Of a stretch of DNA of 64,000 nt, positions 9,265 to 18,131 are shown one piece after another (positions within the stretch are counted from its first letter, which is position 1; each line of letters starts with the position of its first letter). Where the stretch lies: NCBI GenBank assembly GCA_001899635.1, contig MKVQ01000008.1:80428-144427 (forward strand), read 5' to 3'. A program made the position numbers and the translations under genes. The notes beneath the pieces were generated by a model. That model searched no databases. It saw nothing but the letters and a program-made list of their open reading frames with translations, and was not told the DNA's origin. Source of the stretch: Myxococcales bacterium 68-20. Lineage in GTDB: Bacteria; Myxococcota_A; Polyangia; Polyangiales; Polyangiaceae.

Positions 9265-10824
9265 ATGATCGAGCTAGCAAGCTTCGTGTCGGGCAGGTGG
9301 GAGAAGGGGAGCGGCAAGGCAGCCGAGCTCGTCAATCCGTCCACGGAGGAGGTCGTCGCGACGACGTCGACCGAGGGGATCGACCTCGGCGCGGCGCTCG
9401 CGTTCGCGCGAGAGCGCGGCGGGCCGGCCCTGCGCGCGATGACCTTCACCCAGCGCGGCGAGATGCTCCGGGCGATGTCGCGCGCGACCCACGCCAAGCG
9501 CGACGAGCTCATCGGGCTCGCGATCACGAACGGCGGCAACACGCGCGGTGACGCGAAGTTCGACATCGACGGCGCGATCGGCACGCTCGCCGCGTACGCC
9601 GATCTTGCTCCCGATCTCGGCGACACGCACGTGCTCGCCGACGGCGACGGTGTCCAGCTCGGGCGTGGTGCGCGGCTCTTCGGGCAGCACCTGTACCTGC
9701 CGCGCACCGGCGTTGCCGTCCACGTCAACGCGTTCAACTTTCCCGCCTGGGGTCTCGCCGAGAAGGCCGCGACGGCGCTGCTCGCGGGCATGCCCGTCGT
9801 GTCGAAGCCGGCGACGAGCACGGCGCTCGTCGCGCATCGAATCGTCGAGATCCTCGTCGCCGACAAGATCCTGCCCGACGGCGCGCTCTCGTTCGTCTGC
9901 GGAGCGCCGGGCGATCTGCTCGAGCGCCTCGACGGTCAGGACGTGCTCGCGTTCACGGGCTCGAGCATCACCGCCGCGAAGCTCCGCGAGGGGAAGAGCG
10001 TCGTCGTCCGCGCCACGCGGATCAACGTCGAGGCCGACAGCCTCAACGCGGCGGTGCTCGGTCCGGACGTCGAGGTCGGCTCGGACGTGATGCACCTCTT
10101 CGTCGGCGACGTGGTGCGCGAGATGACCCAGAAGACGGGCCAGAAGTGCACCGCGATCCGTCGCATCTACGTGCCGAAGGAGCGTGTGGCCGACGTCGTC
10201 GAGCTCCTCCGCGAGCGCCTCGCCGCGATCAAGGTCGGCAACCCGGCGTCCGAAGAGGTCACGATGGGCCCCGTCTCGACGGCGCAGCAGCTCCGTGACG
10301 TGCGCGAGGGCGTGAAGAAGCTCGAGTCGTGCGCGAAGGTCGTCTTCGGCACGACCTCGGGCGTCGACGGCATCGGCGCTCCGGCGGGCAAGGGCTACTT
10401 CGTCACGCCGGTCCTCCTCCAGGGGGACAGTCCGAAGGCCGGCGATGCGGTCCACGAGCACGAGGTCTTCGGTCCGGTCGCGACGGTGATGCCGTATTCG
10501 AGCCCGGCCGAGGCGATCGCGCTCGTCGCGGCGGGCGGCGGTGGTCTCGTCACCAGCGTCTACTCGGACGACAAGGACTTCACGCGCACGATGGTCCTCG
10601 GGATCGCTCCGTTCCACGGTCGTCTCGTCCTCGGCTCGTCGAAGGTCGCCGGCCAGGCGTTCCCGCCGGGCATGGCGCTCCCGCAGCTCGTTCATGGCGG
10701 CCCGGGCCGCGCGGGCGGCGGCGAAGAGCTCGGCGCGCGTCGCGGCATGACGTTCTACATGCAGCGCACCGCCCTCCAGGGCGATCGCGCCGTCCTCGAA
10801 GCGCTCGTCGGCAAGAAAGGCTGA
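9265..10824 (+). CDS. boxD: 3,4-dehydroadipyl-CoA semialdehyde dehydrogenase BoxD
   Basis: A 519-residue aldehyde dehydrogenase of the BoxD/PaaZ-N type, which oxidises 3,4-dehydroadipyl-CoA semialdehyde (the BoxC product) to 3,4-dehydroadipyl-CoA with NADP+. Landmarks are the N-terminal FVSGRWEKG, the cofactor-binding [11 protein letters not shown] segment, TGSS at the Rossmann turn, E256 as general base (NVEADSLN) and C295 as nucleophile ([10 protein letters not shown]). The C-terminal [14 protein letters not shown] is typical of this subfamily. The ATG at 9265 is used because homologues start with a short segment before FVSG. It lies about 2.4 kb from boxR and on the same strand, with two unrelated genes between. 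It completes the ring-opening part of the pathway. Confidence 0.93.
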   Translation: MIELASFVSGRWEKGSGKAAELVNPSTEEVVATTSTEGIDLGAALAFARERGGPALRAMTFTQRGEMLRAMSRATHAKRDELIGLAITNGGNTRGDAKFDIDGAIGTLAAYADLAPDLGDTHVLADGDGVQLGRGARLFGQHLYLPRTGVAVHVNAFNFPAWGLAEKAATALLAGMPVVSKPATSTALVAHRIVEILVADKILPDGALSFVCGAPGDLLERLDGQDVLAFTGSSITAAKLREGKSVVVRATRINVEADSLNAAVLGPDVEVGSDVMHLFVGDVVREMTQKTGQKCTAIRRIYVPKERVADVVELLRERLAAIKVGNPASEEVTMGPVSTAQQLRDVREGVKKLESCAKVVFGTTSGVDGIGAPAGKGYFVTPVLLQGDSPKAGDAVHEHEVFGPVATVMPYSSPAEAIALVAAGGGGLVTSVYSDDKDFTRTMVLGIAPFHGRLVLGSSKVAGQAFPPGMALPQLVHGGPGRAGGGEELGARRGMTFYMQRTALQGDRAVLEALVGKKG

Positions 10825-10874
10825 ACCGCGCCGGTCGCGAAGTACCTCCGAGCCCCACTGTTCGAGTCTGGCCG

Positions 10875-11783
10875 ATGCCGATCTATCGCAACCTCGACGG
10901 GACGACGCCCGACAAGGGAATCGGGGACCTGCTGAAGTGGCAGCTGTCACGCAAGCGCGACCGGTCGCCGTTCACCACACCTCGTCGCGACAACGACGGG
11001 CGGATGCTCGGGTCGACGGAATCTCCGCATCTCACGTGGATTGGCCACGCGACGTTCGTGCAGCGGCTCGGCGGGAGGATTCTCGCGACCGACCCGATCT
11101 GGTCGCGTCGCATCCACACGATCCCCCGGCTCTGTGCTCCCGGCGTGGAGCTCGAGGCATGCCCACGCATCGACGTCGTGACGGTCTCGCATGCTCACTA
11201 CGATCACCTCGACCTTCCGACCTTGAAGCGCATCGGCAACGACGCGCTCTACGTCGTGCCCAAGGACAACGCCGACATCCTGCGCGGCGTGGGGCTGACG
11301 AACGTGATCGAGCTCGGATGGTGGGAGTCGCACGAGATCGGCGACCTGCGAATCACACTCGTGCCGGCGCAGCACTGGTCGATGCGCGCGCCCTGGGACA
11401 GGAACAAACGCTTGTGGGGAGGCTTCGTCTACGAGTCGCCGGAGGGCACGAGCTACCACGCAGGCGACACCGCCTTCAGCGAGCAGATGTTCACGGCCAT
11501 CGCCGAGCGCTTTCCTCGGATCGATTGGGCGATGTTGCCGATCGGCGCATACGATCCCGTCTGGTTCATGCAGGCGCAGCACATGGGACCGGAGGAGGCA
11601 GGGCGCGCGTTCGAGCTCCTCGGGGCGAAGCACTTCGTCGCGATGCACTGGGGGACGTTCAAGCTCACCGACGAGCCTCTCGGCGAGCCGCCGGAGCGCA
11701 TCCGTGCGTTCTGGGCCGAGCGCGGTCATCCGCAAGAGCGGCTCTGGGTGATGGACATCGGCGAGACGCGACCCCTCGCGTGA
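10875..11783 (+). CDS. Metallo-beta-lactamase-fold hydrolase, NAPE-PLD/UlaG-like
   Basis: A 302-residue hydrolase. The metal-binding signature SHAHYDHLD (HxHxDH, about residues 106-114), a later histidine in VPAQHWS, AGDTAF and MHWGTFKL near the C-terminus give the full dinuclear zinc site. The motif order and the TWIGHATFVQ start are typical of the NAPE-phospholipase D/L-ascorbate-6-phosphate lactonase branch. The ATG at 10875 lies 50 bases after the boxD stop, so co-transcription with boxD is possible. The substrate is unknown; a role in thioester or lactone hydrolysis alongside the box pathway would be guesswork. Confidence 0.88.
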   Translation: MPIYRNLDGTTPDKGIGDLLKWQLSRKRDRSPFTTPRRDNDGRMLGSTESPHLTWIGHATFVQRLGGRILATDPIWSRRIHTIPRLCAPGVELEACPRIDVVTVSHAHYDHLDLPTLKRIGNDALYVVPKDNADILRGVGLTNVIELGWWESHEIGDLRITLVPAQHWSMRAPWDRNKRLWGGFVYESPEGTSYHAGDTAFSEQMFTAIAERFPRIDWAMLPIGAYDPVWFMQAQHMGPEEAGRAFELLGAKHFVAMHWGTFKLTDEPLGEPPERIRAFWAERGHPQERLWVMDIGETRPLA

Positions 11784-12374
11784 GCCCCGCCGCGTCGATG
11801 AGCCTCGTTGGCGATCGGACGAGCGCCCGGCTTCTGCTTGCGTGCCTTCGCGTACAGCGACGGCGCGAAGGCGTCCGGATCACCCTCGGCCCAGCGCGCC
11901 GCGTGCGGCAATGACGATCTCCTCGAGGTCATGGACCTCGCGGACGAGACCGACGCAACGATCGTCCACGGCTGTTGCTCTCGCGTCAGTCGAGCAGGTT
12001 CCAACCGACGTCCGGTCCTCTCGACTGGAGGAGCACATCACGCACAGGAACGTCGGTCGTCGCGCTGACCAGTCGAAGCACTGGATTGTTTTTGCCGACT
12101 ACGATGCGTGGTGGTCATTCGCCTGATCACTCGATGGCCATTCGATCTGTCAGTTGCTGGCGGTCCACGGACGGTTCCCACGACCAAAAGTCGACACTGT
12201 GTCGACCACGGTTCGAGCGAGCCATTCGGAGCGAATCGCACGCAGCTCGATCGGAGCCCTGCGCGGAGCTCGATACACTGGGAGCTGGCTCGTGCTCGTG
12301 TTCCGCGTGGTGTGTTTCAGCGAACGAAGTGAGAACGGCATCCCGATTGCGACAGCCCAGAGAGGAGGTACGCG
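11784..12374. other. Gene-poor stretch with short minus-strand coding remnants
   Basis: About 590 bases without a credible complete gene. On the minus strand I can read short pieces with protein-like composition in different frames: VVGKNNPVLRLVSATTD and onwards to a stop near 11986; VGLVREVHDLEEIVIAA at about 11905-11955; and WAEGDPDAFAPSLYAKARKQ at about 11840-11900. They have no starts and are separated by stops or frame changes, as expected of a decayed gene. The last 200 bases before 12375 are less GC-rich and probably hold the promoter of the next gene, with a GAGAGGAGGT ribosome-binding site directly before its ATG. Confidence 0.4.
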
Positions 12375-13127
12375 ATGCGTCGTTCTCTCTCGGTCGTTTT
12401 CGTTGCAGTTGGGGTTGCGGGGTGGCTCGGGGTCGCCTGCGGAAGTGAGGCCAAGCAAGGCGCCGGTTTCAAGTGCAGCGACGTAGCGATCGCGCATGGG
12501 CAGACGACCCAGTGCGATTCTTCTGGGCAATTCGATGAAGGCTCGGCCTACAGGTGTGGGCCGCTCGACAATAGCTCTCCGAAGGCGCTCCACATACAGG
12601 CGGGCACGACGACCCTCGGAAACGGCGGCCTCTGCCCCACCGGCACCGGCCTGGTACCGGACTTCCTTGGTTCCTCGGGCGTTGCTTCGGGAGCCAGCAG
12701 CTCGGGTGGCTCCTCCAGCGGTGGTTCCTCGAGTGGAGGATCGTCCAGCGGCGATGTCGGCAGCAGCTCGGGTGGTTCCTCCAGCGGCGGCTCGTCCAGC
12801 GGTGGATTGTCCAGCGATAATGGCACCAGCAGCTCGGGCGGCTCGTCCAGCGGCAATGTCGGCAGCAGCTCGGGTGGCTCGGGCAGCGAGGGTGAGGGCG
12901 AACCCTCGTGCGAGAGCGGCTACAAGTGCACTCCGCGCGGCAACTCGACGAGGTGCGTCTGTACGACGTGCGACGAGGGCTACGAGACGGTCAAGGGCGC
13001 CTGCGTTCGCAAGGGCAACAACGGCGTCGGCAATGGATACGATCCGCAGCCGCCGGGCAATCCGCCCATCAACGACGGACCGGGCACCTCGCCCGGCGAT
13101 CCCGGCAACAAGGGCGGCGCCAAGTGA
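12375..13127 (+). CDS. Ser/Gly-repeat lipoprotein
   Basis: A 250-residue predicted lipoprotein. The signal peptide (MRRSLSVVFVAVGVAGWLGVAC) ends in a lipobox with Cys at residue 22. A Cys-containing segment (about 30-90) is followed by a low-complexity linker of repeated SSSGG units at about 108-171. After it come a small Cys cluster (SCESGYKCTPRGNSTRCVC, then TTCDEGYETVKGACV) resembling an EGF-like module, and a Pro/Gly-rich tail (DPQPPGNPPINDGPG). The architecture suggests a surface protein with a flexible stalk. A strong ribosome-binding site (GAGGAGGT) precedes the ATG. The function is unknown. Confidence 0.82.
   Translation: MRRSLSVVFVAVGVAGWLGVACGSEAKQGAGFKCSDVAIAHGQTTQCDSSGQFDEGSAYRCGPLDNSSPKALHIQAGTTTLGNGGLCPTGTGLVPDFLGSSGVASGASSSGGSSSGGSSSGGSSSGDVGSSSGGSSSGGSSSGGLSSDNGTSSSGGSSSGNVGSSSGGSGSEGEGEPSCESGYKCTPRGNSTRCVCTTCDEGYETVKGACVRKGNNGVGNGYDPQPPGNPPINDGPGTSPGDPGNKGGAK
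12696..12887 (+). repeat. Ser/Gly-coding degenerate tandem repeat
   Basis: In-frame repeats of a roughly 15-base unit (AGCTCGGGTGGCTCC and variants) encoding SSSGG, with occasional GDVG, DNGT and GNVG breaks. The unit varies at third positions, so the repeat is old or under selection for the peptide. Length change by slippage is possible here. Confidence 0.8.
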
Positions 13128-13153
13128 GCTGACCACCAGCGCGAAACGTCATG

Positions 13154-13185
13154 CTGACGCCGTCGCGGTATCGCGACGGCGTCAG
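13154..13185. terminator. Long perfect hairpin between convergent genes
   Basis: A 14-bp perfect stem CTGACGCCGTCGCG (13154-13167) with CGCGACGGCGTCAG (13172-13185) and a GTAT loop. It sits in the gap between the lipoprotein ending at 13127 and the LysR gene ending at 13253. It is symmetric, so probably bidirectional; only TAAT follows on the plus strand. Confidence 0.8.
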
Positions 13186-13252
13186 TAATCAGCGAGCCGC
13201 GCGCAGGTGTGGAAGTCGCCCGTGGCGTCCTGACGTGCTGCCTTCGAATCCG

Positions 13253-14176
13253 TTAGCGGCCAGCTTCTCCGGTCTGTTTCGAGAAGCGCACTACCTTCTC
13301 GCGGATGAAGCGGCAGGCGTCGTCCTCGTCGAGCGCGGACGGCCAGAGCAGTTCCATCGCGCTTCCGCTGAATGCAAACGGCAGCTTCGTCGTTCGAAGA
13401 TGCCGGCGGGTGAGCCGGATGTGGTCGGCGACGAGCTTCGGCACGGTCGCGAGGAGGGCTGAGCCGTCGACGATCGCGCCGAGGTTGGCGAAGCTCGAGA
13501 CCGAGCAACGAATGCGACGGCTCTTCTGAAGGAGGTCTTCCACTACGCCGCGGAGATCGCCGTTGTACGAGACGATGACGTGATCATGGTCGAAGTACAC
13601 GCGCTCGGTGAGTGTCTTCTTCACCTTGGCGTGGCGCGGATCGAAGAGGCAGACGAAGCCTCCCGTGAACAGCGCCTGCCGTTTGATCGTGGTGGGTAGG
13701 TCGTCGGCGACCGTCACCGCGAGGTCGACACGCCGCGTCGCCAGCGCCTCGCCCACGGTGCGGAACTGCACCGGCACGACGACGAGGCGCATCCGTGGAG
13801 CCTCCTTCTCGAGCTCGCGCAGCAGGAGCGGGAGGAGCCATTGCTCCGAGCTATCGGCCAGCCCGAGGCGGAGCGTGCGTTCGCTCGTCTTCGGATCGAA
13901 CTGCGGCGGCGCGAGGGCGGCGTCCACGAGCGCCTGGAGATGGGGGCGTAGATCCGAGAGCAACCGCTCGCCTCGGCTCGTGAGCACGAGCCCGCGTCCG
14001 CGACGCGCGAAGAGCGGCGCACCGATCGCGCTCGTGAGTCGGCGCAAGGCTGCGCTGACCGCCGGCTGTGTCAGGTACAGATGGGCCGCCGCCTGCGTGA
14101 CGCTTCCGGAGTCGGCGACGACGACGAACACGCGGAGCAGGTTCAGGTCGAGGTCGCGTCCATAACGGCCGTTCAT
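13253..14176 (-). CDS. LysR family transcriptional regulator
   Basis: A 307-residue LysR-type regulator. The N-terminal winged helix-turn-helix lies at about residues 9-68 (LLRVFVVVADSGSVTQAAAH, then LTQPAVSAALRRL), with the usual APLFARRGRGLVLTSRG after it. The effector-binding domain follows from about residue 95 (LRLGLADSSEQWLLPLLLREL). The subtype, with the LDLNLLRVF start, resembles the NodD/LinR/SyrM-like branch. It is divergent from the aldo-keto reductase at 14248 with a 71-base gap, the classical arrangement for a LysR regulator controlling its neighbour. The inducer is unknown. Confidence 0.93.
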   Translation of the reverse strand: MNGRYGRDLDLNLLRVFVVVADSGSVTQAAAHLYLTQPAVSAALRRLTSAIGAPLFARRGRGLVLTSRGERLLSDLRPHLQALVDAALAPPQFDPKTSERTLRLGLADSSEQWLLPLLLRELEKEAPRMRLVVVPVQFRTVGEALATRRVDLAVTVADDLPTTIKRQALFTGGFVCLFDPRHAKVKKTLTERVYFDHDHVIVSYNGDLRGVVEDLLQKSRRIRCSVSSFANLGAIVDGSALLATVPKLVADHIRLTRRHLRTTKLPFAFSGSAMELLWPSALDEDDACRFIREKVVRFSKQTGEAGR

Positions 14177-14247
14177 GAGTCGTATCTAGCCTATTCACTG
14201 GTTCGATGCGAAAGCGCGCCGTAGCTTCCCGTCACGAGGTGATGACG

Positions 14248-15249
14248 ATGAGCGACGGATCGAGAGCCACGAAGACGAAGCTCGGCGCGACGGGACCTGA
14301 GGTGTTCCCCATCGCGCTCGGCTGCATGGGCATGAGCGGGATGTACGGGGCGAGCTCGGAGGACGAGGGCATCGCCACGATCCACGCTGCCATCGATCGC
14401 GGCGTCACGTTGATCGACACCGGTGACTTCTACGGCATGGGCCACAATGAGATGCTCGTCGGGCGGGCGCTCAAGGGAGGGCGTCGCGACAAGGTCCAGG
14501 TCTCGGTGAAGTTCGGCGCGCTACGTGGACCGGACGGCGCGTTCATCGGTATCGACACGCGACCGGTGGCGGTGAAGAACTTCGTCGCTCACAGCCTGAC
14601 GCGGCTCGGCGTCGACTTCATCGACATCTACCGGCCGGCGCGGCTCGACCCGAACGTTCCGATCGAGGACACGATCGGCGCCATCGCAGAGCTGGTGCAG
14701 AAGGGCTACGTGCGGCACATCGGGCTCTCCGAGGTCGGAGCGGATACGATTCGTCGGGCGCACGCGGTCCATCCGATCGTCGATCTCCAGGTCGAGTACT
14801 CGCTGATCAGCCGAAAACCGGAGGAGAAGATCTTCCCCGTCCTGGCCGAGCTCGGGATCAGCGCGACGCTCTACGGCGTTCTCTCGCGCGGGCTCCTCAG
14901 CGGGAGCAAACCGTCCGGCCCGTCCGACTTTCGCAGCCGCCTGCCGCGCTTCTCGGCCGCCAACCGCGCGCAGAACGACACCGTCGTCGGCGCCGTGGCC
15001 GCGTTCGCAGCCGCGCGCGGGCAGACGCCGGCGCAGCTCGCGATTGCGTGGGCCTTGGCGAAGCAGCCGCGGCTCGTCCCGCTGATCGGCGCGCGCACCC
15101 GGCAACAGCTCGACGGCGCGCTCGGAGCGCTCGACAAGCCGCTCTCGGCGAGCGAGCTGGCGGAGCTCGAACGCATCGTTCCCAGGGACGCCGTCGCTGG
15201 CACTCGCTACGACGAAGTGCAGATGGCGCACCTCGACAGCGAGCACTGA
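14248..15249 (+). CDS. Aldo-keto reductase
   Basis: A 333-residue NADPH-dependent aldo-keto reductase of the AKR (beta/alpha)8 fold. [20 protein letters not shown] is the typical start; catalytic Asp and Tyr are in [13 protein letters not shown], and Lys in QVSVKFG. At the usual catalytic His position this protein reads [10 protein letters not shown], where most relatives have YYQHRVDP, so the His appears to be Ala. I recall this form as a recurring subtype. NADPH-contacting residues are in [13 protein letters not shown]. The ATG at 14248 is 5 bases after a GAGGTGA ribosome-binding site; ATG codons at 14206 and 14242 are alternatives. It is divergent from the LysR gene and probably controlled by it. 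Confidence 0.9.
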   Translation: MSDGSRATKTKLGATGPEVFPIALGCMGMSGMYGASSEDEGIATIHAAIDRGVTLIDTGDFYGMGHNEMLVGRALKGGRRDKVQVSVKFGALRGPDGAFIGIDTRPVAVKNFVAHSLTRLGVDFIDIYRPARLDPNVPIEDTIGAIAELVQKGYVRHIGLSEVGADTIRRAHAVHPIVDLQVEYSLISRKPEEKIFPVLAELGISATLYGVLSRGLLSGSKPSGPSDFRSRLPRFSAANRAQNDTVVGAVAAFAAARGQTPAQLAIAWALAKQPRLVPLIGARTRQQLDGALGALDKPLSASELAELERIVPRDAVAGTRYDEVQMAHLDSEH

Positions 15250-15477
15250 GCAACGGCCCGGCCCGCACCAAGCTGCCAAAGGCCAGAAGCGGTCGCCCAT
15301 GCCGATCGCGATCCGACTCGCCGTGGCGACGTCGGTTCTGCGCCCCGACGCAATCCGTGCGTCGCGCACGCGCGCGGCGAGGGCGATTCGAGCGCGAATC
15401 GTGGTGGGAGAGAGCCGCGACGTCGATCACCCGCGTCTGGCGCGCGCCGTGCACCCAATGCGTCTGGAGGTGATCTT

Positions 15478-16509
15478 GTGAAGAGTCGAAGCATGCAGGC
15501 CGCCGTCGCGCGAGCCTTCGGCGCGCCGTTGACCCTGACCGAAGTACCCGTCCCCGAGCCGAAGCGCGGCGAGGTTCTCGTGCGTATCCACGCGAGCGGT
15601 GTCTGCCATACCGATCTGCACGCGGCGGACGGCGACTGGCCCGTGAAGCCCTCCTTGCCGTTCATCCCCGGCCACGAGGGGGCGGGCGTCATCGAAGCCG
15701 TCGGCCCCGACGTCACGAACGTCGCGGTCGGCGATCGGGTCGGCATCGCCTGGCTGCACGATGCGTGCGGACACTGCACGTTCTGTCTATCGGGACGCGA
15801 AGCGCTCTGTCCGGAGCAACACAACAGTGGCTACTCGGTGAACGGCTCCTTCGCGGAGTACGCGATCGCCCGCGCGGACTTCGCCACGAAGATTCCCGAC
15901 AACCTACCCTTCGCGGACGCTGCCCCCGTGCTCTGCGCGGGAGTGACGACGTACAAGGGGCTGAAGGAGACCAAGGCGCGTCCCGGCGAGTGGGTGGTCA
16001 TCAGCGGAATCGGCGGCCTCGGCCACATGGCCGTCCAATACGCAGTCGCGATGGGCCTGCAGGTCGCCGCCGTCGACGTCGCGGACGACAAGCTTGCCCT
16101 CGCAGCGCGTCTCGGCGCCGAGATCGTGGTCAACGCAGCGAAGGAAGACCCGACGAGTGTGTTGAGGAACAAGATCGGCGGCGCTCACGCGGCCCTCGTC
16201 ACCGCGGTGTCGACGAAGGCTTTCGCGGCGGGGATCGGCGTCCTCCGCTCGGGCGGCACCTGCGTGCTCGTCGGGTTGCCCCCGGGCGACTTCCCGACGC
16301 CCATCTTCGACGTCGTCCTCAAGGGCATCACGATCCGCGGCTCGATCGTGGGCACTCGTCTCGATCTCGAGGAAGCGCTCGCCTTCGCCGCACGCGGGAA
16401 GGTTCGTGCGACGATCACGACCCATCCGCTGACCAAGGTGAACGACGTCTTCGACGGCCTCCGCAAGGGTACGATCGAGGGCCGGGTCGTCCTCGACATG
16501 CAGCGCTGA
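15478..16509 (+). CDS. Zinc-dependent alcohol dehydrogenase, AdhP type
   Basis: A 343-residue medium-chain alcohol dehydrogenase. It has the catalytic-zinc segment [14 protein letters not shown], the [12 protein letters not shown] motif, four Cys for the structural zinc ([15 protein letters not shown]), and the nucleotide-binding [17 protein letters not shown] enzymes oxidise ethanol and propanol or reduce the aldehydes with NAD(H). The GTG at 15478 is chosen because GGAGGTGA lies 4 bases upstream; the ATG at 15493 would be 19 bases away. It follows the aldo-keto reductase by 228 bases on the same strand, so independent transcription is likely. Confidence 0.93.
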   Translation: MKSRSMQAAVARAFGAPLTLTEVPVPEPKRGEVLVRIHASGVCHTDLHAADGDWPVKPSLPFIPGHEGAGVIEAVGPDVTNVAVGDRVGIAWLHDACGHCTFCLSGREALCPEQHNSGYSVNGSFAEYAIARADFATKIPDNLPFADAAPVLCAGVTTYKGLKETKARPGEWVVISGIGGLGHMAVQYAVAMGLQVAAVDVADDKLALAARLGAEIVVNAAKEDPTSVLRNKIGGAHAALVTAVSTKAFAAGIGVLRSGGTCVLVGLPPGDFPTPIFDVVLKGITIRGSIVGTRLDLEEALAFAARGKVRATITTHPLTKVNDVFDGLRKGTIEGRVVLDMQR

Positions 16510-16742
16510 CCTGTTGCGAGGAGGTGGCGGGAGAGGCTCACCCCGAGACTCGAACGACTCGGCCATGCGTGACCTGATCCGGCCGCCGGGAGCGACAAAG
16601 CTCCATGCGGCCGTCTCAGCGCCTCCGTCGTCTGCCGCCGGACCGCGGGCCCTCGCGCAACCCGGTAGCGAATGCTTCGAGGGACGATGACGCGCTGCAT
16701 GGCGCGACACGAGCCCTCGCGCAACGTTTCCCATCTGCTAAC

Positions 16743-18131
16743 GTGCGCGCTCGATTGGGAGTCGCGAAGAGGCTCTTGGCGCTGGGGGCGACGATGACGG
16801 CGACTGCCGCGTCCGTTCTTGCGTTCTCCTGCGGGGGTGGCTCCCACGGTGAGGATTGGTCCGACGCAGGAGCGGACGTCGCAGCTCCAGATGCGGGGCG
16901 CCGGCCCGTCGGCAACACCGGTGACGCTGGGCCACGAGACCCGGAGTACGACGACGACGGGTGGCTGCGCCTCGACGTCGATCCGGACTACGAGTGCCCG
17001 AACTACACGCCGACGCGAGCCGACCAGATGCCGCCGGGCATCGAGTGGGAACCGTGCCCGGAGCATGTGCTCGCCGTGTACCCCTCTTGCAGGAGGATGA
17101 AGACGGACGGGGCATTCAATGCACGCTTGAACGGCTTCCGCGTCGCGGGAAGAACAGGGCTCGTCGACCCGGACGGTAAGGTGCTCCTGGCGTTCGTCCG
17201 CGCGTCGGGGAAAGTCATCCACTATCTCGTGGGTGAAGCCGACGGCTCGATCCGACACGCGGTCCACCACGACGGCGCAGCCCCATGCCGTCTCGAGGTG
17301 GCGCGGCTCGCTCGCGGGAGAGCGCTCTACCAGTTCTATCGGCACGACGAGGACGAGGACGGGAGATGGCGCGGATACCGATGGGGTGCGATCGGCGGAG
17401 CCCTCGACGAGCCCGCAGTCGTGCTCGAGAGTCTGGTCGACGAGTACCGCCGGTACTCAGCAGGGCCGGACGTGTTCCTCGACGGGAACGCGTTTCGCGC
17501 GTGGGCTCCGAACGCGCCCGTCCTGGGGTCGCTCGGCGAGCGCGTGCACTCCGTCGATCCGGGCATCTTCGTCGGGGAGGCGCTCTTCTTTGGTCCGAAC
17601 ACGGGCAGCGATACCCATCGCGTACGGATTCATCAGCCGGGCTCGGGCGTGCGCGACTTCCTCTGGTACGGCGATGACATCGCGTCGGCCGCGGCCAACT
17701 TCGGCACCGACGGAAAGGACATGGTCTGGATCGAAGCGTTCGGGCGCACACACGTGGGCGATTCGTGGTCGGCGATCGACCTGGTGACCGCGCCGTACAC
17801 GACGGATCCGGGCAAGATCGACAAGCGCCGCCTGCGTTCGATGGAGATGGTCGGTCTGTCGCCGTTCGTCGTCGGCTGCGGGCACGCCGCGCCGAGCTCG
17901 CTGTACGGCTCTGGGCATACGATCACCCGCCTTGGTGACGGGCGCTTCACGCTCTTCGAGGACGTGCGCGGTGCCGACGGCGGAGCGGGAATGGCGTTCA
18001 CCAAGACGCTCGCGATCACCTGCGACGAGGTCTTCGCCGAGATGATCGGCATCGGTGGATTCGACTTCAGCGTCGTGCGCATCCAGCTCGAAGACTTCGG
18101 CCTCGGACGCGCCTTGGACGGAGGACGATGA
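16743..18131 (+). CDS. Predicted lipoprotein, paralogue of the next gene
   Basis: About 462 residues; exported. The signal peptide (RLLALGATMTATAASVLAFSC) ends in Cys-Gly-Gly-Gly, followed by an Asp/Ala-rich stalk and a conserved ectodomain with motifs IEWEPCPEH, GVRDFLWYGDDI, GTDGKDMVWIE and GCGHAA. The same motifs recur in the next gene (VQWEPCSDE, GVRDFLAFGDDL, GTDGRDMVWAE, GCEHAA), so the two are tandem paralogues. The repeated beta-rich pattern could be a propeller. No known family recognised. GTG at 16743 is the most likely start, as no ATG lies close to the signal peptide, but longer starts in frame are possible. The stop overlaps the next ATG (ATGA). Confidence 0.72.
   Translation: MRARLGVAKRLLALGATMTATAASVLAFSCGGGSHGEDWSDAGADVAAPDAGRRPVGNTGDAGPRDPEYDDDGWLRLDVDPDYECPNYTPTRADQMPPGIEWEPCPEHVLAVYPSCRRMKTDGAFNARLNGFRVAGRTGLVDPDGKVLLAFVRASGKVIHYLVGEADGSIRHAVHHDGAAPCRLEVARLARGRALYQFYRHDEDEDGRWRGYRWGAIGGALDEPAVVLESLVDEYRRYSAGPDVFLDGNAFRAWAPNAPVLGSLGERVHSVDPGIFVGEALFFGPNTGSDTHRVRIHQPGSGVRDFLWYGDDIASAAANFGTDGKDMVWIEAFGRTHVGDSWSAIDLVTAPYTTDPGKIDKRRLRSMEMVGLSPFVVGCGHAAPSSLYGSGHTITRLGDGRFTLFEDVRGADGGAGMAFTKTLAITCDEVFAEMIGIGGFDFSVVRIQLEDFGLGRALDGGR

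Noticed and set aside
12696-12887. A CRISPR-like array
   Set aside because: The repeats are in frame, of changing length, without spacers, and encode Ser/Gly units in a lipoprotein.
16527-16565. A tRNA-like 3' end (minus strand, GTTCGAGTCTCGG)
   Set aside because: The T-stem does not pair with a seven-base loop, and no D-arm, anticodon arm or matching 5' acceptor is found upstream.
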